Positions 40,604 through 50,305 of a stretch of 64,000 bases of DNA are shown here, piece by piece. How positions within the stretch are numbered: position 1 is the stretch's first letter; every line of letters begins with the position of its first letter. The notes under the pieces are model-generated. The model did no database searches. It worked only from the letters and a program-made list of their open reading frames with translations, and was not told the origin of the DNA. The stretch comes from Tautonia sociabilis (GTDB taxonomy: Bacteria > Planctomycetota > Planctomycetia > Isosphaerales > Isosphaeraceae): positions 164,805-228,804 of the forward strand of contig NZ_RYZH01000002.1 in assembly GCF_003977685.1 (NCBI RefSeq), read 5' to 3'. The translations under genes and the position numbers were made by a program.

Positions 40604-43336
40604 ATGGCCGGGTTGCGCGCCCAGGAGCGACTCGATCGAGGGTCGGTCGCCTCCTCCTTCCCCACCTCCGAAGACGATCCTCGACTGATCCGAGCCCTGG
40701 AGGACTACCTCGAGGCGGTCGAGGCGGGAAAGGCCCCGAGTCGAGACGCATATCTCGAGGCGCATCCTGAGATCGCCTCGCGGCTGGCCGGGTGCCTCGA
40801 GGGGATGGAGGTGATCCACGAGGTCATCGGGAAGGTTGGCACGGGGGGCGGGTCATCCGAAACCATGGATGGGCCGATCGCGATGGAGGAGCCGCCGGCG
40901 GGGGTGCTGCTGGGGGAGTACCGACTCGGCCGGGAGCTGGGTCGTGGCGGAATGGGGATCGTGTACGAGGCGTGGCAGCAGTCGCTCGGCCGCCGGGTCG
41001 CCGTGAAAGTCCTGCCGTTTGCCGCGACCCTCGACCCGAGGCAGCTCCGCCGGTTCAAGACCGAGGCCCAGGCCGCGGCCTACCTCCAACATGAGCACAT
41101 CGTACCGGTCTATGCCTTCGGGACCGATCGCGGGACCCATTACTACGCCATGAGGCTGATCGAGGGGTGCTCGCTGGCGAGCCTGATCGGGCGCTGGCGA
41201 AACGATCCTCGAATCGACGATCGGCCTGCGGAGATGGACGAGGCCATCCCGGTCGACCCGACCGACATGGGGCCGTTTTCGGACTTTGTCGCCTCCGTCG
41301 GCATCCAGGCTGCCGAGGCGCTGGAGCATGCCCATTCGCTCGGCGTGCTCCACCGCGATATCAAGCCGGGGAACCTTCTGGTCGATGGATCGGGGCACCT
41401 CTGGGTCACGGATTTCGGCCTGGCCCGCATCCAGGCGACGACCAGCTTGACTCGGTCGGGAGACTTGCTGGGAACGCTCCGGTACATGAGCCCCGAGCAG
41501 GCCAAGGGGAGGCACTCCTCCGTGGATCACCGGGCCGATGTCTACGGCCTCGGCGCGACGCTCTACGAATTGCTCACCCGACGGCCGCTGTTCGAGGGAG
41601 GCGACCCGTCGGTGCTGGTCGAGAAGATCCAGCGAGAATCCCCCCAGGCGCCTCGGAAGCTGGATCCAAGCATTCCCAGAGACCTCGAGACGATCATCCT
41701 CAAGGCGCTGGCCAAGGAGCCCGGCGACCGGTACGGCTCGGCCGCCGAGCTGGCCGAGGACCTCAGAAGGTTCCGGGACGACCGGCCGATTCGGGCCCGC
41801 CGCCCCTCCCCCTCCGAGCGGCTGACCCGCTGGGCAAGGCGGCACAAGCCGGCAGTGCTCACGGCGGGGGTTCTGATGGTCCTGGCCCTGCTCGCCCAGT
41901 CGGCGACGATCATGCTGCTGGCCCTGGAGAGCCGCCGCGCCCGGGAGAACGCCGCTCGGGCCAGCGCCACGAGCCTTCGACTCTACGACATGGCGGACGA
42001 CCTCTACGACCAGGTCGCCGAGGGAATCGGGCCCAACTCGGAGGAAGCCGAGGCCCGCCGCCGCCTTTTGGAGACAGCCCTGGGGATCTACGAGCGGTTC
42101 GCGGAAGAGGCGGAGGACGACCCGTCGCTCGCCCCCCGGACCGCGATCGCGCTCCGGAAGGCCGGCGACATCCACGCCCGGCTTGGCCACCGAGGCGAGG
42201 CAGCCGCTTGCTATCGGAGAGCGCTGGCCCGATATCGCTCCCCCGGCGATGGCAGGACGACCCTCGGCGATGACCGGCCGGCCGAGGTCGCATACGTCCT
42301 GAACCGCCTAGGGACCCTGCTGCTGGTGGCCGGCGACCGAAAGAATGCCATCGGACTGCTGGAGGAGGCTGTCGTCGAGCAGGAGCGTCAGGTCGCCCGC
42401 CAGGGCTCAGCGGCGGATCGTCTCACGTTGATCGCGTACCTGATCGACCTCGGGCGACCAGTCCCCGACCAGCAGGTTTCCGAACGCTCCTCTCGGGCGC
42501 TGGCCAGAGCGCTGGCGCTGGCCGACGAGCTCGCCCACCGCAGTCGAATCGCCCCGGTCCCTCCCGGCACCATCGAGCAGGCGGAGGCCCTCAAGCGGCT
42601 GATCCAAGGGAAGCTGGAGCGGAACGATCGGAGATTTGCCGATGCGATCGCCTCGGATCGCTCGGCGCTGGACTGCTATCGGCAACTGGTCACCGCCCAT
42701 CCGGATCGACTGGAATTCCAGGAGAGGGCGTCCGCGGCGGCGATGAGCCTGGCCTGGTCCCTCGCCTCGTGCCCCGATCCCTCCGTGCGCGACGAATCGC
42801 AGGCCATCGCGCTGGTCACGTCGACCCTGGAAGAGGACAAGGGGAATCCAGACCTGATGGTCCATGCCGGCGTCTTCCTCATCCAGATCGACCGTCATGA
42901 ACAGGCCGAGCGGCTCTTTCGCAAGGTCCTGGAGGTGACTCCCGACCGGGCCGACGTGGTGAACAACCTCGCCTGGCTGCTGGCGACCAGCCCCGACCCT
43001 TCCCGGCGCGACCCGGACGAGGCGATCCGACTCGCCGAACGCGCGATCGCCCTGGATCCGACCGTGGCCAGCTACTGGAACACGCTGGGGGTGGCCTATT
43101 ACCGCGCCGGGAGGCTGAAGGACGCCCTTGCCTCGCTCCAGACCTCGATGGACCTCAGCGACGGCGGCAACGGCTTCGACTGGTTCGTCCTCGCGATGAC
43201 CCTCTGGAAGCTTGGCGACCGGGACGCCGCCGAGCTCCACTACGCCCGAGCCGTGAACTGGATGAGGCTCTTGCCCCAGAGCGACTCCGCGTTGAAGGAA
43301 TTCCGAGAGGAAGCTGACTCCACCGTTCGGGCATGA
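40604..43336 (+). CDS. Transmembrane Ser/Thr protein kinase with TPR-like extracytoplasmic region
   Basis: A 910-residue eukaryotic-like kinase. An N-terminal helical module common to planctomycete kinases (DAYLEAHPEIASRLAGCLE) precedes the kinase domain (about 105-410): glycine loop GRGGMGIVYEA, Lys135 in VAVKVLP, catalytic HRDIKPGN (Asp252), DFGLA (Asp270) and the activation-segment SPEQAKG. A membrane helix (about 428-448) follows. The remaining 450 residues are helical repeats of the TPR type, with a clear pair near ERLFRKVLEVTPDRADVVNNLAWLL-like and SYWNTLGVAYYRAGRLKDAL. The substrate is not known; FIST and EF-hand genes lie upstream. Confidence 0.9.
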   Translation: MAGLRAQERLDRGSVASSFPTSEDDPRLIRALEDYLEAVEAGKAPSRDAYLEAHPEIASRLAGCLEGMEVIHEVIGKVGTGGGSSETMDGPIAMEEPPAGVLLGEYRLGRELGRGGMGIVYEAWQQSLGRRVAVKVLPFAATLDPRQLRRFKTEAQAAAYLQHEHIVPVYAFGTDRGTHYYAMRLIEGCSLASLIGRWRNDPRIDDRPAEMDEAIPVDPTDMGPFSDFVASVGIQAAEALEHAHSLGVLHRDIKPGNLLVDGSGHLWVTDFGLARIQATTSLTRSGDLLGTLRYMSPEQAKGRHSSVDHRADVYGLGATLYELLTRRPLFEGGDPSVLVEKIQRESPQAPRKLDPSIPRDLETIILKALAKEPGDRYGSAAELAEDLRRFRDDRPIRARRPSPSERLTRWARRHKPAVLTAGVLMVLALLAQSATIMLLALESRRARENAARASATSLRLYDMADDLYDQVAEGIGPNSEEAEARRRLLETALGIYERFAEEAEDDPSLAPRTAIALRKAGDIHARLGHRGEAAACYRRALARYRSPGDGRTTLGDDRPAEVAYVLNRLGTLLLVAGDRKNAIGLLEEAVVEQERQVARQGSAADRLTLIAYLIDLGRPVPDQQVSERSSRALARALALADELAHRSRIAPVPPGTIEQAEALKRLIQGKLERNDRRFADAIASDRSALDCYRQLVTAHPDRLEFQERASAAAMSLAWSLASCPDPSVRDESQAIALVTSTLEEDKGNPDLMVHAGVFLIQIDRHEQAERLFRKVLEVTPDRADVVNNLAWLLATSPDPSRRDPDEAIRLAERAIALDPTVASYWNTLGVAYYRAGRLKDALASLQTSMDLSDGGNGFDWFVLAMTLWKLGDRDAAELHYARAVNWMRLLPQSDSALKEFREEADSTVRA

Positions 43337-43360
43337 CCGCCGCCGATCTCCCCTCCGCGT

Positions 43361-44923
43361 TCAGGCCAGCTCGGGAACCCGATCGCAGAGATCCCGGTCG
43401 AGTTCCGGAAGACGAGCAATCATTTGCTCATACCATAGATATCGTTCTCGGAAGACCTGTCCAAGCATCCGGCTGCGAGCCACCTCCCGGTACGCGGCCG
43501 ACGCGAGCGATTGCCGGAGCGCGGCATCGGCGATGAGCTGTCGGAGCATCGCCTCGAATTCAGACGGAGAGCGATAGACCATCCCGGTTTCGCCGTGTCG
43601 GATCGAGTCGGCGTAGACCGTGGGCGCCGCGAGGCAGGCAACGCCGAGGGCGGCACATTCGAGGTACTTCAGGTCCGATTTGCACCGATTGAACCGACTG
43701 GGCATGAGGGGAAGCAACGCGATGTCGGACTGTTGAAGGACTGCGACGTAATCGGCGTAGGGCAGGAACGGCCGGAAGGTCTTCGGGACGGGAGGCAGGG
43801 CGTCGAAGAAGGCCCGGTCGTGGACGACATCGACCCGGACCGCGTCTTTGACATCAACCAGAACCCTCCGGAGCGCGGGCATGATCTCGGCCCAGTCGTT
43901 CTCTCGGTTCAGCGCCGCGAAGACGATCGACACCGGGCCCTCGGCACGGCGGAGGACTCGCGGAGGCAGCTCGAAGACTCGGTTGGGGAAGACCGCGACA
44001 ACCGGATGGAAGGCCCGAAGCACCTCGGCGAGCGGCTGGGTCGACGTCTGGACGCAGTGGCAAGCGCGGAATGTCAACGCCTCCTGCGTCGCGACCTCGG
44101 GGAAGATGCTCGGATCATCGTCCCATTCGGAGACGATCAAGTATCCGGCCTGGCGGAACCGTCGGATTCCCTCCAGGTCTCGTCTCCCGAGGATACTCCG
44201 CTGGAGGATCAACACCCGGGCCTCTCCCGGCCGCTCGGCGAGCAGCGGCGCCACGGCATAATCGGTCCGAGTCCGAACTCCCGGGAGCGTGCGGAGGGCG
44301 CGATCCGGCTCCTCCGTGCGGATTCGGGAGCAGATCGGAGTGGCGGCGAGGGTCTGAAGGAGGAGCCGGCTCGGCTGCCGATCGGAACGCACCAGGCGGA
44401 GAATCGATCGGAGCGTTCGGTGGGGTTCCGGGCACGCGGCGCCGTCGTCGAAGGGCGCCCGGCCGGGCTCCCAGGGCTCGAGGTCGACGAGGCACATCCC
44501 GCGAGGCTCGAACCGCGCTCGCCAGCGATCAGCCACGTCCCCAGCGAGCGCGGTCCAGGCGAGCAGGACGCCATCGGTCGCGAGGAGCCGACACGCCTCA
44601 TCGATGGTCCGGTCGAGAGCCGGGCAACCGTCAATCAGCCGAGTCAGGATCAGGCAATCGACGCTGGCCGGGGCCAGGCATGGAGTCGGGCCGAGGAGGG
44701 CGTCGGCGGGTCCGACCACGAGCCGGTCGACCCGACGCGAGGCCTGGACGGCCTTCCCCTGGTCGGGCTCGATCCCAATGTAGACCACGCCAGGATTCCG
44801 GCGGCGGTACGCCTCGGCCGAGAGGCCTTCCCCACAGCCAACCTCCAGGACCACCCGAGCATCCGGCGGGATGAGTTCGGACCACGGGGGAGGCGGGTGA
44901 TCGCATGGACCGGGGAGTTCCAT
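43361..44923 (-). CDS. Fused SAM methyltransferase-glycosyltransferase
   Basis: A 520-residue two-domain protein. The N-terminal half is a class I methyltransferase: motif I VLEVGCGEG (25-33), IEPDQ at the end of strand 2, then LLATDGVLLAWTAL. The C-terminal half resembles a GT-B glycosyltransferase of the GT4 type, with SDIALLPLMPSRFN, KYLECAALGVACLAAP and GETGMVYRSPSEFEAML. Between them is a Rossmann-like stretch (RVLILQRSILGRRDLEGIRRFRQAGYL-type) forming the GT N-terminal half. Such fusions occur in surface-polysaccharide clusters; none surrounds it here. The start at 44923 is chosen because upstream in-frame residues are low-quality. It ends 24 bases from the convergent kinase gene. Confidence 0.8.
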   Translation of the reverse strand: MELPGPCDHPPPPWSELIPPDARVVLEVGCGEGLSAEAYRRRNPGVVYIGIEPDQGKAVQASRRVDRLVVGPADALLGPTPCLAPASVDCLILTRLIDGCPALDRTIDEACRLLATDGVLLAWTALAGDVADRWRARFEPRGMCLVDLEPWEPGRAPFDDGAACPEPHRTLRSILRLVRSDRQPSRLLLQTLAATPICSRIRTEEPDRALRTLPGVRTRTDYAVAPLLAERPGEARVLILQRSILGRRDLEGIRRFRQAGYLIVSEWDDDPSIFPEVATQEALTFRACHCVQTSTQPLAEVLRAFHPVVAVFPNRVFELPPRVLRRAEGPVSIVFAALNRENDWAEIMPALRRVLVDVKDAVRVDVVHDRAFFDALPPVPKTFRPFLPYADYVAVLQQSDIALLPLMPSRFNRCKSDLKYLECAALGVACLAAPTVYADSIRHGETGMVYRSPSEFEAMLRQLIADAALRQSLASAAYREVARSRMLGQVFRERYLWYEQMIARLPELDRDLCDRVPELA

Positions 44924-45121
44924 CGATCCTGGACCCCGAGGGCGACGCTCCTGGCTCGAGTCCCGAAGCAGGGCGAGGCGCGAGGCTGGGGGCAACCGCA
45001 CACTCCGGATCGCCTCGCCAGGCCTCCGGCGGGGGAGAATCGGCCGGTCGGGCAAGGGCCGACCGGCCATCAGGCGTGTCGAGGAAACCGAGAGGGGGCG
45101 CCCCTGATGTGATTGCTCGGT

Positions 45122-45550
45122 TCAATGGGCCGAGGAGGTCTCCCCATCGGCGGAATCCCCATGGGCCTCCTCCGGGTCTGAAAGAACGAGCCCGGTATCG
45201 GGATCAGGAAGCCCGCCGAAGTAGGCGGAGGCGGTGTCGAGCGACGGCTCCTGGGTCACGATCGGGGAAATCCAGCCGCGGCTCAGGAAATCGGATAAGG
45301 AGAAGGCGAGCAGGATCAACAACCAGAGGGTTCCCGATCCGGCGAAGAGCCAGGTGAGCCGACTGCTGTACCTCAGGTGCATGAAGTACAACATGATCAG
45401 CACCGCCTTGACCACCGCGATCGTCAGGGCGATCGGGATCTCCAGGACGCCCAGCTCGAGGTACGCGACCCCGACGGTGACGACCAGCAGGACCATCAGG
45501 ATGGCGAAGATGATCAAGTTGGTCTTGATCGTGAAGACGTGCTGGCTCAT
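45122..45550 (-). CDS. ctaF: Cytochrome c oxidase subunit IV
   Basis: A 142-residue subunit with three membrane helices (about 10-30, 36-56 and 67-87) and a hydrophilic tail. The VVKAVLIMLYFMHLRYS segment is characteristic of prokaryotic oxidase subunit IV. It is the last gene of the 12-gene respiratory operon, and its ATG overlaps the stop of ctaE by 4 bases. Confidence 0.9.
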   Translation of the reverse strand: MSQHVFTIKTNLIIFAILMVLLVVTVGVAYLELGVLEIPIALTIAVVKAVLIMLYFMHLRYSSRLTWLFAGSGTLWLLILLAFSLSDFLSRGWISPIVTQEPSLDTASAYFGGLPDPDTGLVLSDPEEAHGDSADGETSSAH

Positions 45551-46221
45551 TTGTTAATCAGGTAGAGGATCGGGTAGAGGAAGACCCAGACGATGTCGAC
45601 GAAGTGCCAGTACAGGCCCAGCATCTCGATCTGGGTCGCGCCGCCGCCGGTGAACCACCGTCTCCAGACCAGCACGGCCATGATCGCCATGATCACGATG
45701 CCGATGACCATGTGCAGGGCGTGGATGCCGGTGAGGGTGAAGTAGAACGACCAGAACAGGATCTGGCGGCCGGGGTAACGCTCTTGATTGAAGTTGAGCC
45801 CCGGGACGAGCTCCTCGTGGTAGTCGTGAATCCACTCGTAGGCTTTGATGCCCAGGAAGGCCGAGCCGAGCACGATGGTGGCGATGAGCAGCCAGACGGT
45901 GTGTCGGTCTTGCCGGAGCTGCGCGGCCCGCACGGCCAGGGCCATGGCGAGGCTGGAGCAGAGCAGGACGCCGGTGTTGATGGCCCCGAGCAGCACGTCG
46001 AGGTGGTGGCTCGCCGCGCGCATCGCCGGGGCGTGGAGGGTCTGCACGATCGCGAAGGCTCCGAGGACCCCCCCGAAGAATAGGACTTCCGTGGCGAGGA
46101 AGGCCCACATCCCCAGGGAGGAGCTCTCATGCTGCTGATGCAGGTCGTCGAAGTGATGATACAGGTACGTATCATCCTGCCCGAAGGTATTGTCGTGGGC
46201 GGGGGCGGTGGCGCTAGACAA
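45547..46221 (-). CDS. ctaE: Cytochrome c oxidase subunit III
   Basis: A 224-residue membrane protein with five predicted helices. [21 protein letters not shown] near the N-terminus and [17 protein letters not shown] near the middle are standard COX3 signatures; the C-terminus reads [18 protein letters not shown]. The subunit stabilises the catalytic core and may feed oxygen. Its start overlaps the end of ctaD by 8 bases. Confidence 0.95.
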   Translation of the reverse strand: MSSATAPAHDNTFGQDDTYLYHHFDDLHQQHESSSLGMWAFLATEVLFFGGVLGAFAIVQTLHAPAMRAASHHLDVLLGAINTGVLLCSSLAMALAVRAAQLRQDRHTVWLLIATIVLGSAFLGIKAYEWIHDYHEELVPGLNFNQERYPGRQILFWSFYFTLTGIHALHMVIGIVIMAIMAVLVWRRWFTGGGATQIEMLGLYWHFVDIVWVFLYPILYLINK

Positions 46222-47893
46222 TGCCTTGCTCCTGAACTTCGCGCTGCTGGTCGGCGCGATCCTGCAACTCGTAGTCGTAGGGCCCGCCGGTGACGATCGG
46301 GATCTCTTCGAAGTTGTGGGTCGGAGGGGGGCTGGCGGTGGTCCACTCGAGCCCGTAGGCCGCCCAGGGGTTGGCGTTGGCGACCTTACCGATCAGCAGG
46401 GAGATCGGCAGGTAGATCAGCGGCATCAGGTAGCCGACCGCGAGAATCGAGGCGCCGGCGGTTGACATGACGTTCAGCACCTGGAACTCCTCGGGATACT
46501 CGTAATATCGCCTGGGCATTCCCATGTAACCGAGGATGAACTGAGGGAAGAACGTCAGGTTGAAGCCGATGAAGACGGTCAGGGCCGACAAGGCGCCCCA
46601 GAATTCGGAGTACATCCGCCCGGTCATCTTCGGCCACCAGAAGTGCAGGCCGCCGAGGTAGGCCATCACCATGCCGCCGACCATGATGTAGTGGAAGTGG
46701 GCGACGACGAAGTAGGTATCGTGCACGTGCACGTCGGTCGCCATGGTCGACAGGACCAGCCCGGTCAGGCCGCCGATGGTGAACAGGCCGATGAACCCGA
46801 GGGCGTAGAGCATCGGAGTCCGGAAGCTGACCGATCCCTTGTACAGGGTGGCCGTCCAGTTGAACACCTTGATGCCCGAGGGCACGGCGACGAGGAAACT
46901 GAGGACCGAGAAGATCAGGCCGGCGTACATCGACTGGCTGGAGACAAACATGTGGTGTCCCCAGACCAGGAACCCGAGGACCGCGATCGCCAGCAGGGCG
47001 CCGGCCATGAACGAGTAGCCGAAGATCTTCCTGCGGGCGAAGGCAGTGACAATCTCGCTGATCACGCCGAAGCTCGGCAGGATCATGATGTAGACCGCCG
47101 GGTGGCTGTAGAACCAGAACAGGTGCTGGAACAGCAGTGGGTCGCCTCCGTAGGCTGGGTCGAAGATCCCGACCCGGAAGACCCGCTCAACGGCGACCAG
47201 GACGATCGTGATCGCCAGCACTGGCGTGCCGAGCACGATGATCAGGCTGGTCGCGTAGTGCGCCCAGATGAACAGTGGCAGGCGGAGCCAGGTCATCCCG
47301 GGGGCCCGCATCGTGTGGATTGTCACGATGAAGTTCAGGGCCGTCAGGATCGACGAGAAGCCGACGATGAAGATTCCCAGGGCCGCGGCGATCACCTGGG
47401 TGTTGGAGAACATCGTCGAGTACGGCGTGTAGAAGGTCCACCCCGTGTCGACGCCGCCGGCCACGAGCGCGTACATCGTGAACAGCCCGCCGAGCATGTA
47501 GATGTACCAGCTCAGCAGGTTGATTCTCGGGAAGGCCAGATCCCTTGCCCCGATCATCAACGGCAGCAGGAAGTTCCCAAGCACCGCGGGGACGCCCGGG
47601 ATCAGGAAGAAGAACACCATGAACACGCCGTGGATCGTGAACGTCCGGTTGTAGTCATCCGGCGCGTTGAAGACGTCTCCCCGGGGCGTCATCAGCTCCA
47701 TCCGGACCAGCGACGCCGCGACGCCGCCGAAGATGAAGAAGAAGGTGATCGACGCCAGGTACAGGAGGGCGATCCGCTTGTGGTCGGTCGTCAGCAGCCA
47801 GGACTTGATCGAGAAGTCGGAGCCGAGGTAACCCAGCTTGGGATCCGACTCCTCGACCAGGCGGGGGTCGTCGGCCTGGGGTTCGTGGCTCAT
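46214..47893 (-). CDS. ctaD: Cytochrome c oxidase subunit I, A2-type haem-copper oxidase
   Basis: A 559-residue catalytic subunit with about 12-13 helices that reduces oxygen to water and pumps protons. Haem a ligand His88 is in TIHGVFMVF; the CuB region reads [18 protein letters not shown] with His264 and the cross-linked Tyr268. The A1-type Glu of GHPEV is replaced: here the motif is YSHPAV, the A2-type signature. The remaining CuB His pair is in LVWGHHMFV, and [12 protein letters not shown] supplies the haem a3 and haem a ligands. Its start overlaps ctaC by 4 bases. This matches the caa3 oxidase described for Rhodothermus marinus. Confidence 0.96.
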   Translation of the reverse strand: MSHEPQADDPRLVEESDPKLGYLGSDFSIKSWLLTTDHKRIALLYLASITFFFIFGGVAASLVRMELMTPRGDVFNAPDDYNRTFTIHGVFMVFFFLIPGVPAVLGNFLLPLMIGARDLAFPRINLLSWYIYMLGGLFTMYALVAGGVDTGWTFYTPYSTMFSNTQVIAAALGIFIVGFSSILTALNFIVTIHTMRAPGMTWLRLPLFIWAHYATSLIIVLGTPVLAITIVLVAVERVFRVGIFDPAYGGDPLLFQHLFWFYSHPAVYIMILPSFGVISEIVTAFARRKIFGYSFMAGALLAIAVLGFLVWGHHMFVSSQSMYAGLIFSVLSFLVAVPSGIKVFNWTATLYKGSVSFRTPMLYALGFIGLFTIGGLTGLVLSTMATDVHVHDTYFVVAHFHYIMVGGMVMAYLGGLHFWWPKMTGRMYSEFWGALSALTVFIGFNLTFFPQFILGYMGMPRRYYEYPEEFQVLNVMSTAGASILAVGYLMPLIYLPISLLIGKVANANPWAAYGLEWTTASPPPTHNFEEIPIVTGGPYDYELQDRADQQREVQEQGIV

Positions 47894-48951
47894 CGCGCGT
47901 CGCCTCCGTTACCGGTACCCATTCCCATGATCTCGGTGATGTTCGACGGGGCGCCTTCGCCGTCCTGCATCCCGCGGTCGGTGGTCGGCCGGGTCGTGCG
48001 GCCTCGGCCGATCGACTTGATGTAGGCGACCAGCTTGAGCATGTCCTCTTCGGGGATCTGGCCCTCGAAGGAGGGCATCAGGGGCTCGTAGCCAGCGACG
48101 ACCTCGTCCTTCGGCCGGAGGATCGAATCCCGGAGATAGCGCTCGTCGGCCTGAATGATCCTCACCCCGCTGTTCGGGTCGGCCGGGTCGTTCAGCAGCG
48201 GGACCGGGCCGCCGAAGACGCCCTCGAGGGGAGGAGCCTTGACGGTCGAGTTGCCGCCGTGGCATCCGCTGCAGTGGTACTGGCGGAAGAGGGCCTCGCC
48301 AGCGACGGCCATCCCCGTCTGCTCGCTGCTGCCCTCGAGCCACTCCTCATATTCGGACGGTTCCATGACGGTGACCCAGCCCCCCATCCGGGAGTGCTCG
48401 GCGCCACAGTACTCCGCGCAAAAGAGGCGATAGCGGCCGACCTTCGTCGGCTGGAACCACAACGTCGTGTAGCGGCCTGGCAAGACGTCCTGCTTCACGC
48501 GGAAGGCGGGAATATAGAAGCTGTGGATCACGTCCTGAGAGGTCATCACCAGCCGAACCGGCTGGCCGACCGGGACGTGCAGCTCGTTGATCTCCTTACT
48601 CCCCTCCGGATGCTGGGCCTTCCACATCCACTGCTTGCCGATGACGTAGATGTCGACCGCGTCCCCCGGGGGGGAGACCAGCTCGAAGTAGACGAGGGCC
48701 CCCCAGACGAACAGGCCGATGCCCAGAAGCGTGGGCACCGTGATGTAGACGGCCTCGGCGATCGGGTTCGAGTCCTGGATGCCGGAGCGATCAGCCCTCG
48801 ATCCCCGCCGGTATTTCACGGCGAAATAGAGAACGAAGAAGGCGAAGGAAAGGGTGAACGCCGCACTGACGATCATCAGCCCGATGTAGACAGCGTCGAC
48901 CTTCGGGGCGTGCGTCGAGGCGGATTGAGGGAAGAGTGGGAAGTCCCACAT
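47890..48951 (-). CDS. ctaC: Cytochrome c oxidase subunit II with fused cytochrome c (caa3-type)
   Basis: A 353-residue subunit. Two N-terminal membrane helices precede a cupredoxin domain with the CuA site: the upstream His in DVIHSFYIP and the [15 protein letters not shown] cluster (C-x3-C-x3-H-x2-M). The C-terminal extension is a cytochrome c domain: CSGCH and the Met ligand in EPLMPSFEG. Electrons therefore pass from the cytochrome c domain via CuA to subunit I. A 16-base gap separates it from sco. [12 protein letters not shown] is the conserved aromatic segment leading to CuA. Confidence 0.96.
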   Translation of the reverse strand: MWDFPLFPQSASTHAPKVDAVYIGLMIVSAAFTLSFAFFVLYFAVKYRRGSRADRSGIQDSNPIAEAVYITVPTLLGIGLFVWGALVYFELVSPPGDAVDIYVIGKQWMWKAQHPEGSKEINELHVPVGQPVRLVMTSQDVIHSFYIPAFRVKQDVLPGRYTTLWFQPTKVGRYRLFCAEYCGAEHSRMGGWVTVMEPSEYEEWLEGSSEQTGMAVAGEALFRQYHCSGCHGGNSTVKAPPLEGVFGGPVPLLNDPADPNSGVRIIQADERYLRDSILRPKDEVVAGYEPLMPSFEGQIPEEDMLKLVAYIKSIGRGRTTRPTTDRGMQDGEGAPSNITEIMGMGTGNGGDAR

Positions 48952-48967
48952 GGGATCATCGTCTCTC

Positions 48968-49879
48968 TTAGCGGTCCAGGTGGGCGTCCGGGGTCTTCTC
49001 GATTTGGCCGGCGGGGGACATCGCCCGGCGCCGGTCTCGAATGAGCATCGCGGTGATGAACCACGCCAGGCCCACCAAGGTGGCGACGCCGAGCAGGCGG
49101 ACGACGTTCATGATCGCGAAGCTGTACGTCCCGCTTTCCGGGTCGTAGGCGTAGCACAGCAGCAGGGCCTGTTCGACCACGCCGCCGATCTTGCCTCCCG
49201 AGGCCTCTGACAGGGCGAGCCTGAGATCCCGGGCGGGATAGCTGATGCCGTAGACGTAGCGGGAGACGCGGCCATCAGGGGTCAGGGTGATGATCCCGGC
49301 CGCGTGGGCGTAAAGGTTGGTCTTCGGGTTGAAGCTGTACGAGAAGCCGACCGAGTCGGCCAGCGCGTCGATCGTGTCCGAGTCGTCGGTTGTCAGGAAG
49401 TGCCAGCCATCCCGGGCCTCCTCGCTGGCGAAGTGGTAGGCCCGCATGACCGCGGCCTCCTTGGCGATGGCCGACTCCGGAACATCCTTGGGATTGATAC
49501 TGACACTGATGATCTCAAACTCCGAGCCGACAGTGTAATCGTCCAGGACATTCAGGCTTCGGGTCAGGCCGTCCAGAATCTGATTGCAGAGCAACGGGCA
49601 ATCGAAGTAGACCAGGGTGAGGATCACCGGCTTGTCGCCGAGCAGGTCTCCCAGGCGGACGACCCGACCGGACTCGTCCCGGAAGCGAAGGTCCAGGGGA
49701 ACCTGCGCACCCGGCTTCTGCTCGAACTTCACCTTGCTGAGGATGCCGGATCGGGGGGCCAACTCCGGCCGATCCGTCCGGGTCACGGAAGGCTGACCGG
49801 AGGCCAACGGCGCCGGCGCGGCGGCCAGCAGCGTCAGCGTCGCGACGACCAGTGACCACGGACGGAAGGAGGCGGTCAT
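48968..49879 (-). CDS. sco: Sco1/SenC-type copper chaperone
   Basis: A 303-residue membrane-linked thioredoxin-fold protein for CuA assembly. It has a signal peptide or N-terminal helix (about 5-28), copper-binding C-x3-C (Cys94, Cys98) in YFDCPLLCNQI, and the distal ligand region in YAHAAGIITLTPDGRVSRY. Unlike most Sco proteins it has a second membrane helix at the C-terminus (about 265-288, IMNVVRLLGVATLVGLAWFI). Its position immediately upstream of ctaC fits its role. Its start overlaps the preceding gene by 4 bases. Confidence 0.92.
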   Translation of the reverse strand: MTASFRPWSLVVATLTLLAAAPAPLASGQPSVTRTDRPELAPRSGILSKVKFEQKPGAQVPLDLRFRDESGRVVRLGDLLGDKPVILTLVYFDCPLLCNQILDGLTRSLNVLDDYTVGSEFEIISVSINPKDVPESAIAKEAAVMRAYHFASEEARDGWHFLTTDDSDTIDALADSVGFSYSFNPKTNLYAHAAGIITLTPDGRVSRYVYGISYPARDLRLALSEASGGKIGGVVEQALLLCYAYDPESGTYSFAIMNVVRLLGVATLVGLAWFITAMLIRDRRRAMSPAGQIEKTPDAHLDR

Positions 49880-50301
49880 TCGGCAGACCCTTCCGGGGCG
49901 TGGGGACGGGTTGGGAGTCCCTGCTCGGCGGTCAAGGCGATCGCCCGATCGATGGGGATGTGGGCGATGCCAGCCTCGCGGTCGACCCAGCCGTAAGACC
50001 CGAGCCGGGCTTCGATCTCCTGTCGCATCTTCCGCATGTCCCGACCGGGAGATTCTTGGAGCCGAGCACCTGGAAAGAGCGCGGGATCCTCCAGCGCCAT
50101 CATTGGCGGGCGGTCCTCGGCCTTGCGCCGGTTGGCGTCGCGGAACCGAGCCATCATGAAGGCAACCACGAGGAACACGATCGTCACGGAGACGACCAGC
50201 CCGACCGCGAAGACGCCGATGGCGCCGACGTCGATCCGGTCTTCCTGGTGACCCCGAGCATGGGGATTCAGGGAGTGATCAGCATGATCGTGCTCGGACA
50301 T
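49876..50301 (-). CDS. Small bitopic membrane protein, candidate respiratory complex subunit
   Basis: A 141-residue protein with a His/Asp-rich N-terminus (SEHDHADHSLNPHARGH), one membrane helix (about 26-50, GAIGVFAVGLVVSVTIVFLVVAFMM) and a soluble tail ending YGWVDREAGIAHIPIDRAI. That last motif recurs in planctomycete act/cox clusters, but I know no function for it. It lies between actF and sco, 4 bases from the former and overlapping the latter by 4, so it is translated with both. It might be an accessory subunit of alternative complex III, or an assembly factor; the His-rich start could bind copper. The start at 50301 rather than 50328 avoids overlap with actF. Confidence 0.75.
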   Translation of the reverse strand: MSEHDHADHSLNPHARGHQEDRIDVGAIGVFAVGLVVSVTIVFLVVAFMMARFRDANRRKAEDRPPMMALEDPALFPGARLQESPGRDMRKMRQEIEARLGSYGWVDREAGIAHIPIDRAIALTAEQGLPTRPHAPEGSAE

Positions 50302-50305
50302 CTCG

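Noticed and set aside
43346..45112. 533-residue plus-strand frame starting at 43511
   Set aside because: It is antisense to the methyltransferase-glycosyltransferase gene and lacks motifs.
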